From contig CALXBQ010000011.1 in the NCBI GenBank assembly GCA_944386595.1, positions 1 through 64,000 on the forward strand: a stretch of DNA of 64,000 nt, written 5' to 3'. The translations under genes were made by a program, and so were the position numbers. This document shows, one piece after another, positions 1 to 7,941 of the stretch (positions within the stretch are counted from its first letter, which is position 1; every line of letters begins with the position of its first letter). This DNA comes from an uncultured Clostridia bacterium. Lineage in GTDB: Bacteria > Bacillota > Clostridia > Peptostreptococcales > Anaerovoracaceae. Under the pieces are notes generated by a model. The model made no database searches and had not been told where the DNA came from. It saw only the letters and a list, made by a program, of their open reading frames with translations.

Positions 1-110
1 AAACAACGACTAAAGTCCGCTATTTTGTCATGTTTAAAACTCTTTCACTCTTTGTACAACCTGTTGCTTATTTCATTTAGTGTAACACTTATTTCCACTT
101 AATGAAACCT

Positions 111-157
111 AAAAGTGGCAATTCACACATTTTTGTAAGAGTAATTGCCACTTTTTT
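111..157 (+). terminator. Intrinsic terminator of an upstream gene
   Basis: A 13-bp perfect stem (111-123 with 143-155) has a 19-nt loop and runs into a T tract ending at 157. The 5' arm is preceded by As, so it could work in both directions. No gene ends inside the window before it, so it probably ends a gene lying to the left. Positions 1-110 hold no ORF that I can support. Confidence 0.75.
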
Positions 158-264
158 CTCGACGGTTTTCGAAGTGGAATTTAACTTTTCACTTCAGCGC
201 GCTTTTTTATGGCGCAAAGGCGGCAAAATTCAATTCGGGTATTCAGCTTTTGGCGAAATCGTGA

Positions 265-270
265 TACAAT
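265..270 (+). promoter_or_regulatory. Extended -10 promoter element TACAAT
   Basis: TACAAT is preceded by TGA (262-264), an extended -10. The matching -35 position (242-247, TTCAGC) is poor. The same string, TGATACAATGCAC, occurs before the AI-2E transporter gene near 13491. It would drive the small membrane protein starting at 323. Confidence 0.45.
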
Positions 271-322
271 GCACGTGTATGTTTTTTTAACAAAACCTGC
301 AATATTGTACAGAGGCATTTAT

Positions 323-694
323 ATGAAAGGATTTTTAAAAGTCATATCAGTGATTATGATCATACTGGGAATCCTGATAGTGGGACTCATGATTTTCAAC
401 ATCTCGATAATCAGAACTGCAGGAGACGGCGTAATAGCTGACGTTCTCACCGGGGCGATGATAGTGGTGCTGGGAATCAGCGGCGTCATGGACCTGCTGG
501 GAGGTTTTCTCGGTCTGCGGGCGGCAAAAGACCCGGGAAAAACGACTGCTGCTCTGGTATTCGGAATTCTCGCCGTAATCCCGGGCGCAATATCCCTCAT
601 CATGGAGACGAGCACCGAAAACATCTGCGGACTTATAATACCGGTTCTCTACCTTGTCTGCGTTATCGCGATAAGAGGCAGCCGGGAAAATTAG
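323..694 (+). CDS. Small four-helix membrane protein of unknown function
   Basis: I do not recognise a family. The 123-residue product is very hydrophobic, with four predicted membrane segments at about residues 5-30, 40-64, 73-93 and 99-117. Charged residues are confined to short loops (RAAKDPGK near 66-73, METSTEN near 93-99) and the C-terminal RGSREN. There are no catalytic motifs. An in-frame ATG lies upstream at 209, but I chose 323. The upstream part reads as low-quality sequence over the likely promoter, and hydrophobicity begins right after this methionine. A weak AGAGG lies about 8 nt before the start. The gene stands alone between a terminator and the DUF4143 ATPase gene. Confidence 0.6.
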   Translation: MKGFLKVISVIMIILGILIVGLMIFNISIIRTAGDGVIADVLTGAMIVVLGISGVMDLLGGFLGLRAAKDPGKTTAALVFGILAVIPGAISLIMETSTENICGLIIPVLYLVCVIAIRGSREN

Positions 695-786
695 AGGCTG
701 TTACGTACGGCTCGACAATCTGTCGCGCCCGGAAAATCAGTTGAAATTAAGGCGTTTCGAACTTTCTTTTCGGAGGTTTGGAACGC

Positions 787-834
787 TTTTTCGTTGTAAA
801 AAATGTAATTACAGTACGTTTTTCGTTGTAAAAA
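787..834 (+). repeat. Two copies of a 16-bp direct repeat upstream of the ATPase gene
   Basis: TTTTTCGTTGTAAAAA occurs at 787-802 and 819-834, spaced 32 bp. Each copy is itself a small inverted repeat (five T, six-base centre, five A). A degenerate third copy, TTCTTCGTTGCAGTT, overlaps the -35 region near 853. The arrangement suggests operator sites, but no cognate regulator is evident. Confidence 0.5.
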
Positions 835-858
835 GTGTGGTGATAGCGCATTTCTTCG

Positions 859-887
859 TTGCAGTTTTTGTAAAAAGGTATTATACT
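859..887 (+). promoter_or_regulatory. Promoter of the DUF4143 ATPase gene
   Basis: A -35 TTGCAG (859-864) and -10 TATACT (882-887) are separated by 17 bp, upstream of the gene at 919. Confidence 0.65.
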
Positions 888-918
888 TACACTAAACGAC
901 AGGTCAGGAGGTGAAGAA

Positions 919-2226
919 ATGTATAGAACAGCCATTGAAAAACTATACGACTGGAAAGAAAGCAGATATCGCAAGCCGCTCATTATTGAAGGAGCCAGAC
1001 AGGTTGGAAAAACGTGGCTTATGAAGGAATTCGGAGCCAATGCGTATAAAGATACGGTATATATAAACTTCGACTCCAACGATACGATGAGAGCACTCTT
1101 TGAACCTGACCTCGACACGTCCAGACTCATTGAGGGTATGGAGATTTACAGCGGAAAGAAAATAATCCCGGGCGGAACACTCCTTATCCTTGATGAAGTT
1201 CAGGAGGTACCGAAGGCGCTGACATCTTTAAAATATTTCTGCGAAAATATGCCGCAGATTCACATAATGTGCGCAGGCTCTCTTCTTGGAATAGCTCTTC
1301 ACGAGGGAACATCTTTTCCGGTCGGGAAGGTGGATTTTCTCAGGCTGCAGCCTTTGTCCTTCAGAGAATTCCTTATGGCGACCGAAGGGGAGCGGTTCGC
1401 GGAGCTTATCGAAAGAAAAGACTTTAACATGATGAAGCCGTTTAGAGGAAAATATACTGACGCGCTTAAAAGGTATTATTTCGTGGGCGGTATGCCTGAG
1501 GCCGTGCAAAGCTTCAGCGAAAACAGAGATTATGCGGAAGTTCGGGAAATCCAAAAGAGAATTCTAAACGCCTATGAGCAGGATTTTTTAAAACATGCGC
1601 CGTTAGAAATTGTTCCGAAAATACGAATGGTATGGAACAGTATTCCGTCTCAGCTTGCGAAGGAAAACAGAAAGTTTATATACGGACTTGTAAGGGAAGG
1701 CGGCAGAGCGAAGGATTTTGAGACGGCGATAATGTGGCTTTCCGACTGCGGTCTGATTCATAAAATCAGCCGAATAAACGCTCCGAAGCTGCCGCTTAAG
1801 GCATATGAGGACTTAAGAGCTTTTAAAATGTATATGCTGGATGTGGGCCTTCTGGGATGCATGGCAGGGCTCGGACAAAGGGTGTTGATTGACGGAAGTG
1901 ATGTATTTACAGAGTTCAAAGGTGCTTTGACGGAGCAGTATGTGTGCCAGCAGCTGAAGACTTTGTCCGGAATAGATATATATTACTACACCAACAATCG
2001 CGGAGCCTGTGAAATTGATTTTGTCATATCTGACGGAAGCAGGGCCATACCCGTTGAAGTCAAGGCCGAAATCAATCTTCGAGCAAAGAGCCTTAAGACA
2101 TACATGGAAAAGTTCAGCCCGGAGATTTCCATTCGCATATCGATGGCCGATTTCAAGGAATCGGACGGTTTGACCGATGTGCCGCTGTATGCGGTGGAGT
2201 GCGTAAGGGAAATAATGGAGGAGTGA
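919..2226 (+). CDS. ATP-binding protein, AAA family with DUF4143
   Basis: A 435-residue AAA-type ATPase of the group that carries a C-terminal DUF4143 domain, a common accessory-genome protein whose role is not settled. Walker A is GARQVGKT (residues 25-32). Walker B is LLILDEVQEV (about 91-100). A sensor-like CAGSLLG follows near 118. The C-terminal part has the nuclease-fold signature EIDFVI followed by VEVKAE (about 368-385), typical of the restriction-endonuclease-like core in DUF4143 proteins. The ribosome site AGGAGGTG lies 6-7 nt before the ATG. A second, divergent member of the same superfamily lies at 50181-51443. Toxin-antitoxin or defence roles have been suggested for some relatives, but nothing here proves one. 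Confidence 0.85.
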   Translation: MYRTAIEKLYDWKESRYRKPLIIEGARQVGKTWLMKEFGANAYKDTVYINFDSNDTMRALFEPDLDTSRLIEGMEIYSGKKIIPGGTLLILDEVQEVPKALTSLKYFCENMPQIHIMCAGSLLGIALHEGTSFPVGKVDFLRLQPLSFREFLMATEGERFAELIERKDFNMMKPFRGKYTDALKRYYFVGGMPEAVQSFSENRDYAEVREIQKRILNAYEQDFLKHAPLEIVPKIRMVWNSIPSQLAKENRKFIYGLVREGGRAKDFETAIMWLSDCGLIHKISRINAPKLPLKAYEDLRAFKMYMLDVGLLGCMAGLGQRVLIDGSDVFTEFKGALTEQYVCQQLKTLSGIDIYYYTNNRGACEIDFVISDGSRAIPVEVKAEINLRAKSLKTYMEKFSPEISIRISMADFKESDGLTDVPLYAVECVREIMEE

Positions 2227-2230
2227 GGGA

Positions 2231-2263
2231 ATGGGAAAGTTCGCAGGACATAATATAACGTAA
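2231..2263 (+). other. Ten-codon ORF, leader peptide or frameshifted N-terminus
   Basis: An ATG at 2231, 5 bp after the upstream stop and preceded by GGAGTGAGGGA, encodes MGKFAGHNIT and then TAA at 2261-2263. That stop overlaps the ATG of the next gene (TAATG). The peptide reads like the N-terminus I would expect for the following nuclease-like protein, which itself starts at NAERG after only two residues and has no ribosome site. Either the two are translationally coupled, or a one-base change split a single gene. Confidence 0.45.
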
Positions 2264-2742
2264 TGGATAATGCTGAACGTGGAGCACTTGCCGAATATCT
2301 GGTGGCATGTGCATTGGATGTTTCTGATAATGTTAGAATTAACTGGGACAGCTATGATTTGCTTTCGCGCGACGGTGTCAGAATAGAGGTGAAATCATCA
2401 GGGTATTTGCAGAGCTGGGGCCAGAATAAGCTATCAAGGTTAACGTTTGGAATACAGCCGACGTTCGGATGGGAGAACAGCACTAATACATATTCGGATG
2501 AAAAGAAAAGGCAGTCAGATATTTATGTATTCTGCGTTCATAAGCATACAGATTTTGATACCGTAAATCCGTTAGATACTTCGCAATGGGAATTTTACTT
2601 GCTGCTTACGGCGGATCTCGATGAAAAAGTCGGAATGCAGAAGCGCATTACACTTTCATCGCTGATTAACATCGGAGCCGTAAAGTGTCGATATGGAGAA
2701 ATAAAAGAGAAGGTAGATGAACTAATCAAACGTGCAGAGTAG
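2263..2742 (+). CDS. PD-(D/E)XK nuclease-like hypothetical protein
   Basis: A 159-residue soluble protein. The segment WDSYDLLSRDG followed by IEVKSSGYLQSW (about residues 23-50) has the Asp ... Glu-x-Lys spacing of the PD-(D/E)XK nuclease fold. RQSDIYVF near 81-88 and a final helical tail (residues 140-159) complete a compact domain. I recall this as a family of restriction-endonuclease-like hypothetical proteins, with no verified substrate. There is no Shine-Dalgarno before ATG 2263. The stop of the ten-codon ORF at 2231 overlaps it, so re-initiation or a frameshifted longer gene is likely. It follows the DUF4143 ATPase by 36 bp and may be cotranscribed with it. Confidence 0.65.
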   Translation: MDNAERGALAEYLVACALDVSDNVRINWDSYDLLSRDGVRIEVKSSGYLQSWGQNKLSRLTFGIQPTFGWENSTNTYSDEKKRQSDIYVFCVHKHTDFDTVNPLDTSQWEFYLLLTADLDEKVGMQKRITLSSLINIGAVKCRYGEIKEKVDELIKRAE

Positions 2743-2765
2743 ACAGACATCCTCGAAAAAACACT

Positions 2766-2794
2766 TTGACAAACCACCCTGCCGCATATATAAT
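2766..2794 (+). promoter_or_regulatory. Near-consensus promoter of tRNA-Arg
   Basis: TTGACA (2766-2771), a 17-bp spacer and TATAAT (2789-2794) form a full consensus sigma-A promoter. The expected start is about 25 nt before the tRNA at 2827. Confidence 0.9.
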
Positions 2795-2826
2795 TATACG
2801 GTAGCCGTTTTTATAGGAACGATTAC

Positions 2827-2903
2827 GCGCCATTAGCTCAATTGGATAGAGTGCCTGACTACGAATCAGTAGGTTGGGGGTTCGAGTCCCTCATGGCGCA
2901 CCA
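2827..2903 (+). tRNA. tRNA-Arg (anticodon ACG)
   Basis: A 77-nt cloverleaf. The acceptor stem is GCGCCAT (2827-2833) with ATGGCGC (2893-2899), followed by discriminator A and an encoded CCA (2901-2903). The D arm contains AGCTCAATTGGATAGAG. The anticodon loop CTACGAA reads ACG, decoding CGN arginine codons after A-to-I editing. The T arm GGGGGTTCGAGTCCCTC is canonical. It has its own promoter upstream and a terminator directly after. Confidence 0.97.
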
Positions 2904-2911
2904 CGAAACAT

Positions 2912-2937
2912 GAGATGCCGGGGAGGCATCTCTTTTT
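2912..2937 (+). terminator. Intrinsic terminator after tRNA-Arg
   Basis: An 8-bp stem GAGATGCC (2912-2919) pairs with GGCATCTC (2925-2932) around a 5-nt loop, followed by five T. Confidence 0.9.
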
Positions 2938-2976
2938 CGTTATGGCAGGTGAGTTTAAAGATAAAAGGCGAACATA

Positions 2977-3666
2977 ATGAGAAAAGACATTATTGCGGGT
3001 AAATCAATAACTCTCTACACGACTTCGCGCCTTGACCGACCGCTTGTCGTGCTGAATGCTCATTCCGGCGACGGCAGCGGTGTCTGGGAAGAACTTTTAA
3101 AAATGGCGGATACGGCCGGCTTCTGCGACTCCGGAACAAACCTTCTCGTCGTGAGCGGTCTTGACTGGAATCGCGATATGACTCCGTGGCCGTGTCCGCC
3201 ACTTTACAAGAACGGTGAGTCTTTTGCGGGAGGAGCGGACGAATATCTTGAAGTGCTGGTTTTGGAGATTATTCCTTCCGCAAAGGCGTATATATGCGGC
3301 GAGCCGTCAAAGACCTGCATTGCGGGCTATTCACTCGCCGGACTCTTTGCGCTTTATGCCGCGTACAGATGCGATGCTTTTGACCGGGCGGCAAGTATGT
3401 CCGGTTCCCTGTGGTTCCCGGGCTTTATAGACTTTGCGAAAGAACACGATATGAAAAAAGTACCTGACAAAATATATCTTTCTCTCGGCGACAAAGAGGC
3501 AAAGACGAGAAATCCTCTCATGCAAAAGGTGCAGGAAAACACCGAGGCCCTGGCGGAATACTACAGGCGACTGGGAATCGACGTGGATTTTGAGATGAAC
3601 CCGGGGAATCACTTTCGGGATGTGGAGCTGAGATGCGCAAAAGGAATTGCTGCCATATCGGACTGA
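2977..3666 (+). CDS. Putative esterase, alpha/beta hydrolase fold
   Basis: A 229-residue cytoplasmic hydrolase resembling the esterase D / enterochelin-esterase-like superfamily. The nucleophile elbow GYSLAG (about residues 116-121) supplies the catalytic serine. NPGNHF near 208-213 supplies the histidine, and an acidic residue in the LSLGDKEAK stretch (about 168-176) may complete the triad. There is no signal peptide. It starts at an ATG preceded by AAAGGCG. It lies alone between the tRNA terminator and the convergent ABC exporter genes, so its substrate cannot be inferred from neighbours. Confidence 0.75.
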   Translation: MRKDIIAGKSITLYTTSRLDRPLVVLNAHSGDGSGVWEELLKMADTAGFCDSGTNLLVVSGLDWNRDMTPWPCPPLYKNGESFAGGADEYLEVLVLEIIPSAKAYICGEPSKTCIAGYSLAGLFALYAAYRCDAFDRAASMSGSLWFPGFIDFAKEHDMKKVPDKIYLSLGDKEAKTRNPLMQKVQENTEALAEYYRRLGIDVDFEMNPGNHFRDVELRCAKGIAAISD

Positions 3667-4019
3667 CAGACGAAACATAAAGAATCCAAAGAGTAAACAG
3701 AGTTCCACAGATTATCCGGAGATTATGAAATCCCCTTGCCGTTAACCTTTTTGAACCCAATATCGAAAAAAAGGATAATAAAATTCACCCTATATTGGCC
3801 AAAATATAAAAACAGGTATAACTCAACCTTGGAAATTGAAGGTTTTGTTATACCTGTTTTTGCAAAACCCTATTAAAAGGATTAAATTCATTATCCTGAA
3901 ACGGAATTTCGGCTCAAAAAGGATAACGGCCGTGCCGGAAGTTCCGCTATGAAAGCCACAGCCCAGCCAGCCGCAGGCTCGCCAGCCACGCAAGCCCGGC
4001 AAACCCGCGATCCCCCCTG
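3667..4019. other. Gene-free spacer with GGATAA motifs
   Basis: I see no gene in these 353 bases. The stretch holds the long hairpin at 3808-3861. It also has several AAAAGGATAA-like motifs (near 3769, 3875 and 3916), one of them facing an inverted TTATCC at 3891-3896. A C/G-rich low-complexity tail with repeated CAGCC lies near 3960-4018. The role of the motifs is unknown. Confidence 0.5.
3808..3861. terminator. Bidirectional terminator between convergent genes
   Basis: A 15-bp perfect stem (3808-3822 with 3847-3861) starts with five A and ends with five T, so it can terminate in both directions. A second 6-bp helix (3825-3830 with 3839-3844) continues inside. It separates the esterase from the convergent ABC exporter operon. 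Confidence 0.85.
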
Positions 4020-5963
4020 CTAATCCAGTTCCAGGGCTCCCGTGTAGAGCTGATAGTAAGTTCCCTTAAGCTTTATGAGGTCCTCGTGGGTGCCGCGCTC
4101 GATGATGCGTCCGTGATCCATTACCATTATGGCGTTGGAGTTCTGGACGGTGGAGAGGCGGTGAGCTATGACGAACACCGTTCTTCCTTCCATGAGCGCA
4201 TCCATACCCCGCTGAACGATTGCCTCGGTTCTGGTGTCTATGGAGCTTGTAGCCTCGTCCAGAATCATTACCGGAGGATCTGCAACGGCGGCGCGGGCGA
4301 TGGCAAGGAGCTGCCGCTGTCCCTGGGACAGGTTTGCGCCGTTGCTGGTGAGCATGGTGTTATATCCTTCAGGGAGACGGCGGATAAAGTCGTCGGCTCC
4401 GGCAAGTTTTGCGGCTTCTATGCAGTCCTCGTCGGTGGCGCCCAGGCTGCCGTAGCGGATGTTGTCCATAACCGTGCCGGTGAACAGGTTGGTGTCCTGA
4501 AGCACGATGCCAAGACTTCGGCGAAGGTCGTCCTTCTTTATGTCGCAGACGTCTATGCCGTCGTAGGTTATCTTACCCTCGGTTACATCGTAGAACCGGT
4601 TTATAAGGTTTGTGATGGTGGTCTTTCCTGCGCCGGTGGAGCCGACAAAGGCTATCTTCTGTCCCGGCTTTGCGTATAGGGAAATGTCGTGAAGGACCGT
4701 CTTGCCCTCGGTGTAGCCGAAGTTTACGTCAAAGAATCTCACGTCGCCGCGAAGTCTGGTATACGTCACGGTTCCGTCGTCAGCGATATTTTTCCACGCC
4801 CAGATGTGGGTGCGCTCCTCGCACTCCGTAAGATTTCCGCTTGCGTCTTCCTTTGCGTTGACAAGGGTGGCCTTTCCTTCGTCGCTTTCAGGCTTCTCGT
4901 CCAGGAGGGCGAAGATCCTGTGGGCTCCGGCAAGTCCCATGATTACCATGTTTATCTGGTTGGAGACCTGGCCCACGGAGCCTGCGAACTGCTTAGTCAT
5001 GTTGAGGAACGGCACGACTATGCTTATGGTAAATCCCATACCGCAAAGGCTGATGTTCGGGATATCGGTGAGCATGAGAGCGCCGCCGACAATGGCTACG
5101 ACTACGTACATGACGTTGCCTATGTTTCCAAGAAGCGGCATGAGGATATTGGCAAAGCGGTTTCCGTTTCTGGCGTTGAAGAATATCTCTCCGTTTACCT
5201 TATCAAAATCTTCCTTTGCCTTTTCTTCGTGGCAGAAAACCTTGATGACCTTCTGACCGGTAATCATCTCCTCCATGAAAGCCTCGGCTCCCGCTATGGT
5301 CACCTGCTGACGGAGGAAGAATTTTGACGAGCGGTTGGTGATGGCTCTTGCGGCAAATGCCATTCCGATAACGCCTGCCACTATGAGAAGGGCAAGGATT
5401 ACGCTGTAGTATATCATGATGCAGAATACCACGGACAGGGTGATAGCCGAGATGGTAATCTGCGGAAGGCTCTGGCTTATGAGCTGACGAAGGGTATCAA
5501 CGTCGTTGGTGTAGTAGCTCATTATATCGCCGTGGCCGTTGGTGTCAAAATACTTTATCGGCAGATCCTGCATGTGGTCGAACATCTTCTCACGAAGCTT
5601 CTTCAGAGAACCCTGAGTGATTATGGCCATCATCTGGGTGTAGAGAGCTCCGGCTATGAGGCTGACCGCGTACATGATAAGAAGTATGAACACGTATCCG
5701 AGAATTTGGCCGGCAACGGACGACCAGTCCCCGCTCTTATACGAGGCGTCGACCACTGCGATAACCTTTTGAAGGAATACGGCAGGGGCTGCGGAGACTA
5801 TTGCGTTTATCACGATGCAGAGCATGGTGAGAGGAAGGAGCACCGGATAGAACTCGAACAAAGTGCGAATGAGCCTTCTGAGAACTCCCTTTGGCGCGCG
5901 CTGGCCTCTTGCCGTCGTGGCGCGCTTCTTTTCGTTCGTATCCGCAGTCTTATTCTTCGCCAT
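4020..5963 (-). CDS. ABC exporter half-transporter, canonical-Walker B subunit
   Basis: A 647-residue fused membrane/ATPase half-transporter of the multidrug exporter type. Six membrane segments fill residues about 30-330, with the nucleotide domain after about 405. Walker A GSTGAGKTT lies near 440, Walker B MILDEATSS near 560 with the catalytic Glu present, and the H-loop AHRLSTV near 598. The signature is LSQGQ rather than LSGGQ. Together with its partner gene (5950-7698) this gives one canonical and one degenerate ATP site. I chose ATG 5963 because AGGTG lies 6 nt before it; ATG 5969 is also possible. The start overlaps the partner gene by 14 nt, implying translational coupling. The substrate is unknown, likely a drug or lipid-like compound. 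Confidence 0.93.
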   Translation of the reverse strand: MAKNKTADTNEKKRATTARGQRAPKGVLRRLIRTLFEFYPVLLPLTMLCIVINAIVSAAPAVFLQKVIAVVDASYKSGDWSSVAGQILGYVFILLIMYAVSLIAGALYTQMMAIITQGSLKKLREKMFDHMQDLPIKYFDTNGHGDIMSYYTNDVDTLRQLISQSLPQITISAITLSVVFCIMIYYSVILALLIVAGVIGMAFAARAITNRSSKFFLRQQVTIAGAEAFMEEMITGQKVIKVFCHEEKAKEDFDKVNGEIFFNARNGNRFANILMPLLGNIGNVMYVVVAIVGGALMLTDIPNISLCGMGFTISIVVPFLNMTKQFAGSVGQVSNQINMVIMGLAGAHRIFALLDEKPESDEGKATLVNAKEDASGNLTECEERTHIWAWKNIADDGTVTYTRLRGDVRFFDVNFGYTEGKTVLHDISLYAKPGQKIAFVGSTGAGKTTITNLINRFYDVTEGKITYDGIDVCDIKKDDLRRSLGIVLQDTNLFTGTVMDNIRYGSLGATDEDCIEAAKLAGADDFIRRLPEGYNTMLTSNGANLSQGQRQLLAIARAAVADPPVMILDEATSSIDTRTEAIVQRGMDALMEGRTVFVIAHRLSTVQNSNAIMVMDHGRIIERGTHEDLIKLKGTYYQLYTGALELD

Positions 5964-7698
5964 CTTCATCACCTGCCTTTGTCTGGGAAGTATATACTTC
6001 TCTGTAGATGTCGCTCGTTTCAAGGAGCTCCTCATGGGTTCCCACGGCGTTTATGCGGCCGCCATCCATAACGATGATGCGGTCTGCATCCTGCACCGAG
6101 GCCACACGCTGAGCTATGATAATCTTCGTCGTTTCAGGAATGAACTCCCTGAAGCCCTGACGTATGAGAGCGTCGGTTCTGGTGTCCACGGCGCTGGTGG
6201 AGTCGTCCAGAATGAGTATCTTAGGATTCTTCAGAAGGGCGCGGGCTATGCAGAGTCTCTGCTTCTGACCGCCGGAGACGTTGGCGCCTCCCTGTTCTAT
6301 CCAGGTATCGTATTTGTCCGGGAAGGTCTGAATGAACTCGTCCGCCTGGGCCAGCCTGCATGCCTGAATCATCTCTTCGTCGGTGGCGTCCGGGTTTCCC
6401 CAGCGGAGATTGTCCTTGATGGTGCCGCTGAAGAGGACGTTTTTCTGTAAGACCATTGCCACGTTGTTTCTGAGGACTTCAAGGTCGTAGTCCCTCACGT
6501 CGACGCCGCCCACTTTGACGGATCCCTCCGTGGTGTCGTAAAGACGCGGTATCAGCTGCACAAGAGTGGACTTCGACGATCCGGTGCCGCCTAAAATTCC
6601 GATGACTTCGCCGGATTTAATGTGAAGGTTTACGCCCTCCAGGGCCATCCTTTCAGCCTTTGTCGAGTATTTAAAACTTACGTTGTCAAAATCTATGGAG
6701 CCGTCCTTAACGCATGTTACGGCATTTTCAGGGCTTGAGAGAGTGCTTTCCTCGCCGAGAACCTCGACGATTCTTTCGGCGGACTCCAGGGACATGGTTA
6801 TCATTACGAAAACCATTGAAAGCATCATAAGGCTCATGAGAATCTGGAAGCTGTAAGTGAGGATTGCAGACATCTGGCCTACGGCAACCTCGACGCCCTG
6901 ACTGGTTATTACGGCGTAGGAGCCGAAGGAAAGAACGAAAACCATGGCCGCATAGACGCAGAACTGCATCATCGGGTTGTTTATAGCCATGATTCTTTCA
7001 GCCTTTGTGAAATCCCGGCACACATCTTCAGCAGCTCCGGCAAACTTTTTCTTTTCGTATTCCTCTCTTACGTAGCTCTTAACTACCCGCATTGCCTGGA
7101 CGTTTTCCTGAACCGAGTCGTTTAAAGCGTCGTACTTCCTGAACACCCTGCGGAATATGGGAGTGGCCTTTCTGATGACCAGAAAAAGACCGAAGCCTAA
7201 GAGGGGGATAGTCACGAGGAATATCATGGCCAGCCTTCCGCCCATGGCAAAGCCCATTATAAAGGAAAATATCAGCATCAGCGGACAGCGGATTGCGATT
7301 CGTATTATCATCATGAAGGCCATCTGCACGTTGATGACGTCGGTAGTCATACGGGTCACAAGGCTTGATACAGAGAATTTGTCGATGTTTTCAAAGGAGT
7401 AGTCCTGGATTTTGTAGAACATGTCCTTTCTCAGGTTCTTCGCAAAGCCTGTAGAAGCCGTGGCACAGGTATTTCCGGCAGCCACGCCGAAGACCAGGGA
7501 CAGAATCGCCATTATCACCAGCTCGATGCCGTAATGAACTATGGTTGAAAAGTCGCATCCGGCCTGCATGTCGTTAACAAGATCGGCGATGATAAAAGGA
7601 ATGATACACTCGAGAACCACCTCTACCGACACGAGAAGGGGCGTCAGAAGGGCGGGCTTTTTGTACTCGCGAACGCTGCGAGCAAGGGTTTTGACCAA
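5950..7698 (-). CDS. ABC exporter half-transporter, degenerate-site subunit
   Basis: A 582-residue ABC half-transporter with six membrane segments in residues about 15-310. Walker A is GGTGSSKST (near 366), with a serine in place of the second glycine. The signature VSGGQ (near 471) is canonical. Walker B reads LILDDSTSAVD (near 490), with Asp where the catalytic Glu should be, and the H-loop is AQR (near 524), with Gln for His. This is the pattern of the non-catalytic half in heterodimeric exporters such as TM287/288 or BmrCD. The start is TTG, with GGAGGTG 5 nt upstream. It is first in a two-gene operon and has its own promoter and leader terminator. Confidence 0.93.
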   Translation of the reverse strand: MVKTLARSVREYKKPALLTPLLVSVEVVLECIIPFIIADLVNDMQAGCDFSTIVHYGIELVIMAILSLVFGVAAGNTCATASTGFAKNLRKDMFYKIQDYSFENIDKFSVSSLVTRMTTDVINVQMAFMMIIRIAIRCPLMLIFSFIMGFAMGGRLAMIFLVTIPLLGFGLFLVIRKATPIFRRVFRKYDALNDSVQENVQAMRVVKSYVREEYEKKKFAGAAEDVCRDFTKAERIMAINNPMMQFCVYAAMVFVLSFGSYAVITSQGVEVAVGQMSAILTYSFQILMSLMMLSMVFVMITMSLESAERIVEVLGEESTLSSPENAVTCVKDGSIDFDNVSFKYSTKAERMALEGVNLHIKSGEVIGILGGTGSSKSTLVQLIPRLYDTTEGSVKVGGVDVRDYDLEVLRNNVAMVLQKNVLFSGTIKDNLRWGNPDATDEEMIQACRLAQADEFIQTFPDKYDTWIEQGGANVSGGQKQRLCIARALLKNPKILILDDSTSAVDTRTDALIRQGFREFIPETTKIIIAQRVASVQDADRIIVMDGGRINAVGTHEELLETSDIYREVYTSQTKAGDEDGEE

Positions 7699-7765
7699 AA
7701 TAACACCTCCAAAATCAGACGTATTTTACTTTTCCGGACAAAATTCCGCCCGGACGTTATGCAAG

Positions 7766-7793
7766 AAAAAAACGCAATCTCGTCAAAGATTGC
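7766..7793 (-). terminator. Leader terminator (possible attenuator) of the ABC exporter operon
   Basis: Read on the minus strand, GCAATCT (7793-7787), a 6-nt loop and AGATTGC (7780-7774) are followed by G and seven T (7772-7766). It lies between the minus-strand promoter (7835-7807) and the first exporter gene, which starts at 7698. Transcripts must therefore read through it. No other minus-strand gene exists that it could end. Confidence 0.7.
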
Positions 7794-7806
7794 TTGTTAC
7801 AGGTAA

Positions 7807-7835
7807 ATTCTAACGCCGTCCGGGAAGAATGTCAA
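7807..7835 (-). promoter_or_regulatory. Promoter of the ABC exporter operon
   Basis: On the minus strand, TTGACA (7835-7830), a 17-bp spacer and TAGAAT (7812-7807). The expected start near 7800 lies just before the leader terminator. Confidence 0.8.
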
Positions 7836-7875
7836 TTGACGAAATTTGTGGAATCTGTGAAGACCTAATTTCGGG

Positions 7876-7904
7876 GTGCAAAGGCGAAAGTTTAGTTGTA
7901 TAAT
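7876..7904 (+). promoter_or_regulatory. Promoter of the CobW-like GTPase operon
   Basis: The -10 TATAAT (7899-7904) is perfect. The -35 GTGCAA (7876-7881) is weak, with a 17-bp spacer. This excludes the longer upstream starts of the reading frame. Confidence 0.65.
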
Positions 7905-7941
7905 ATACATCGTGGGATTTTTCCCCGAGGAGGAATGGAAA

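Noticed and set aside
919..2742. DUF4143 ATPase plus nuclease-like gene as a defined defence system
   Set aside because: Both are accessory-type genes, but I recognise no known defence pairing, and nothing marks an island boundary. They are kept as individual annotations.
4086..4679. Long plus-strand ORFs (also 5863-6450 and 4689-5327) opposite the ABC exporter genes
   Set aside because: They are shadows of well-supported minus-strand genes with complete ABC motifs, and they lack ribosome sites.
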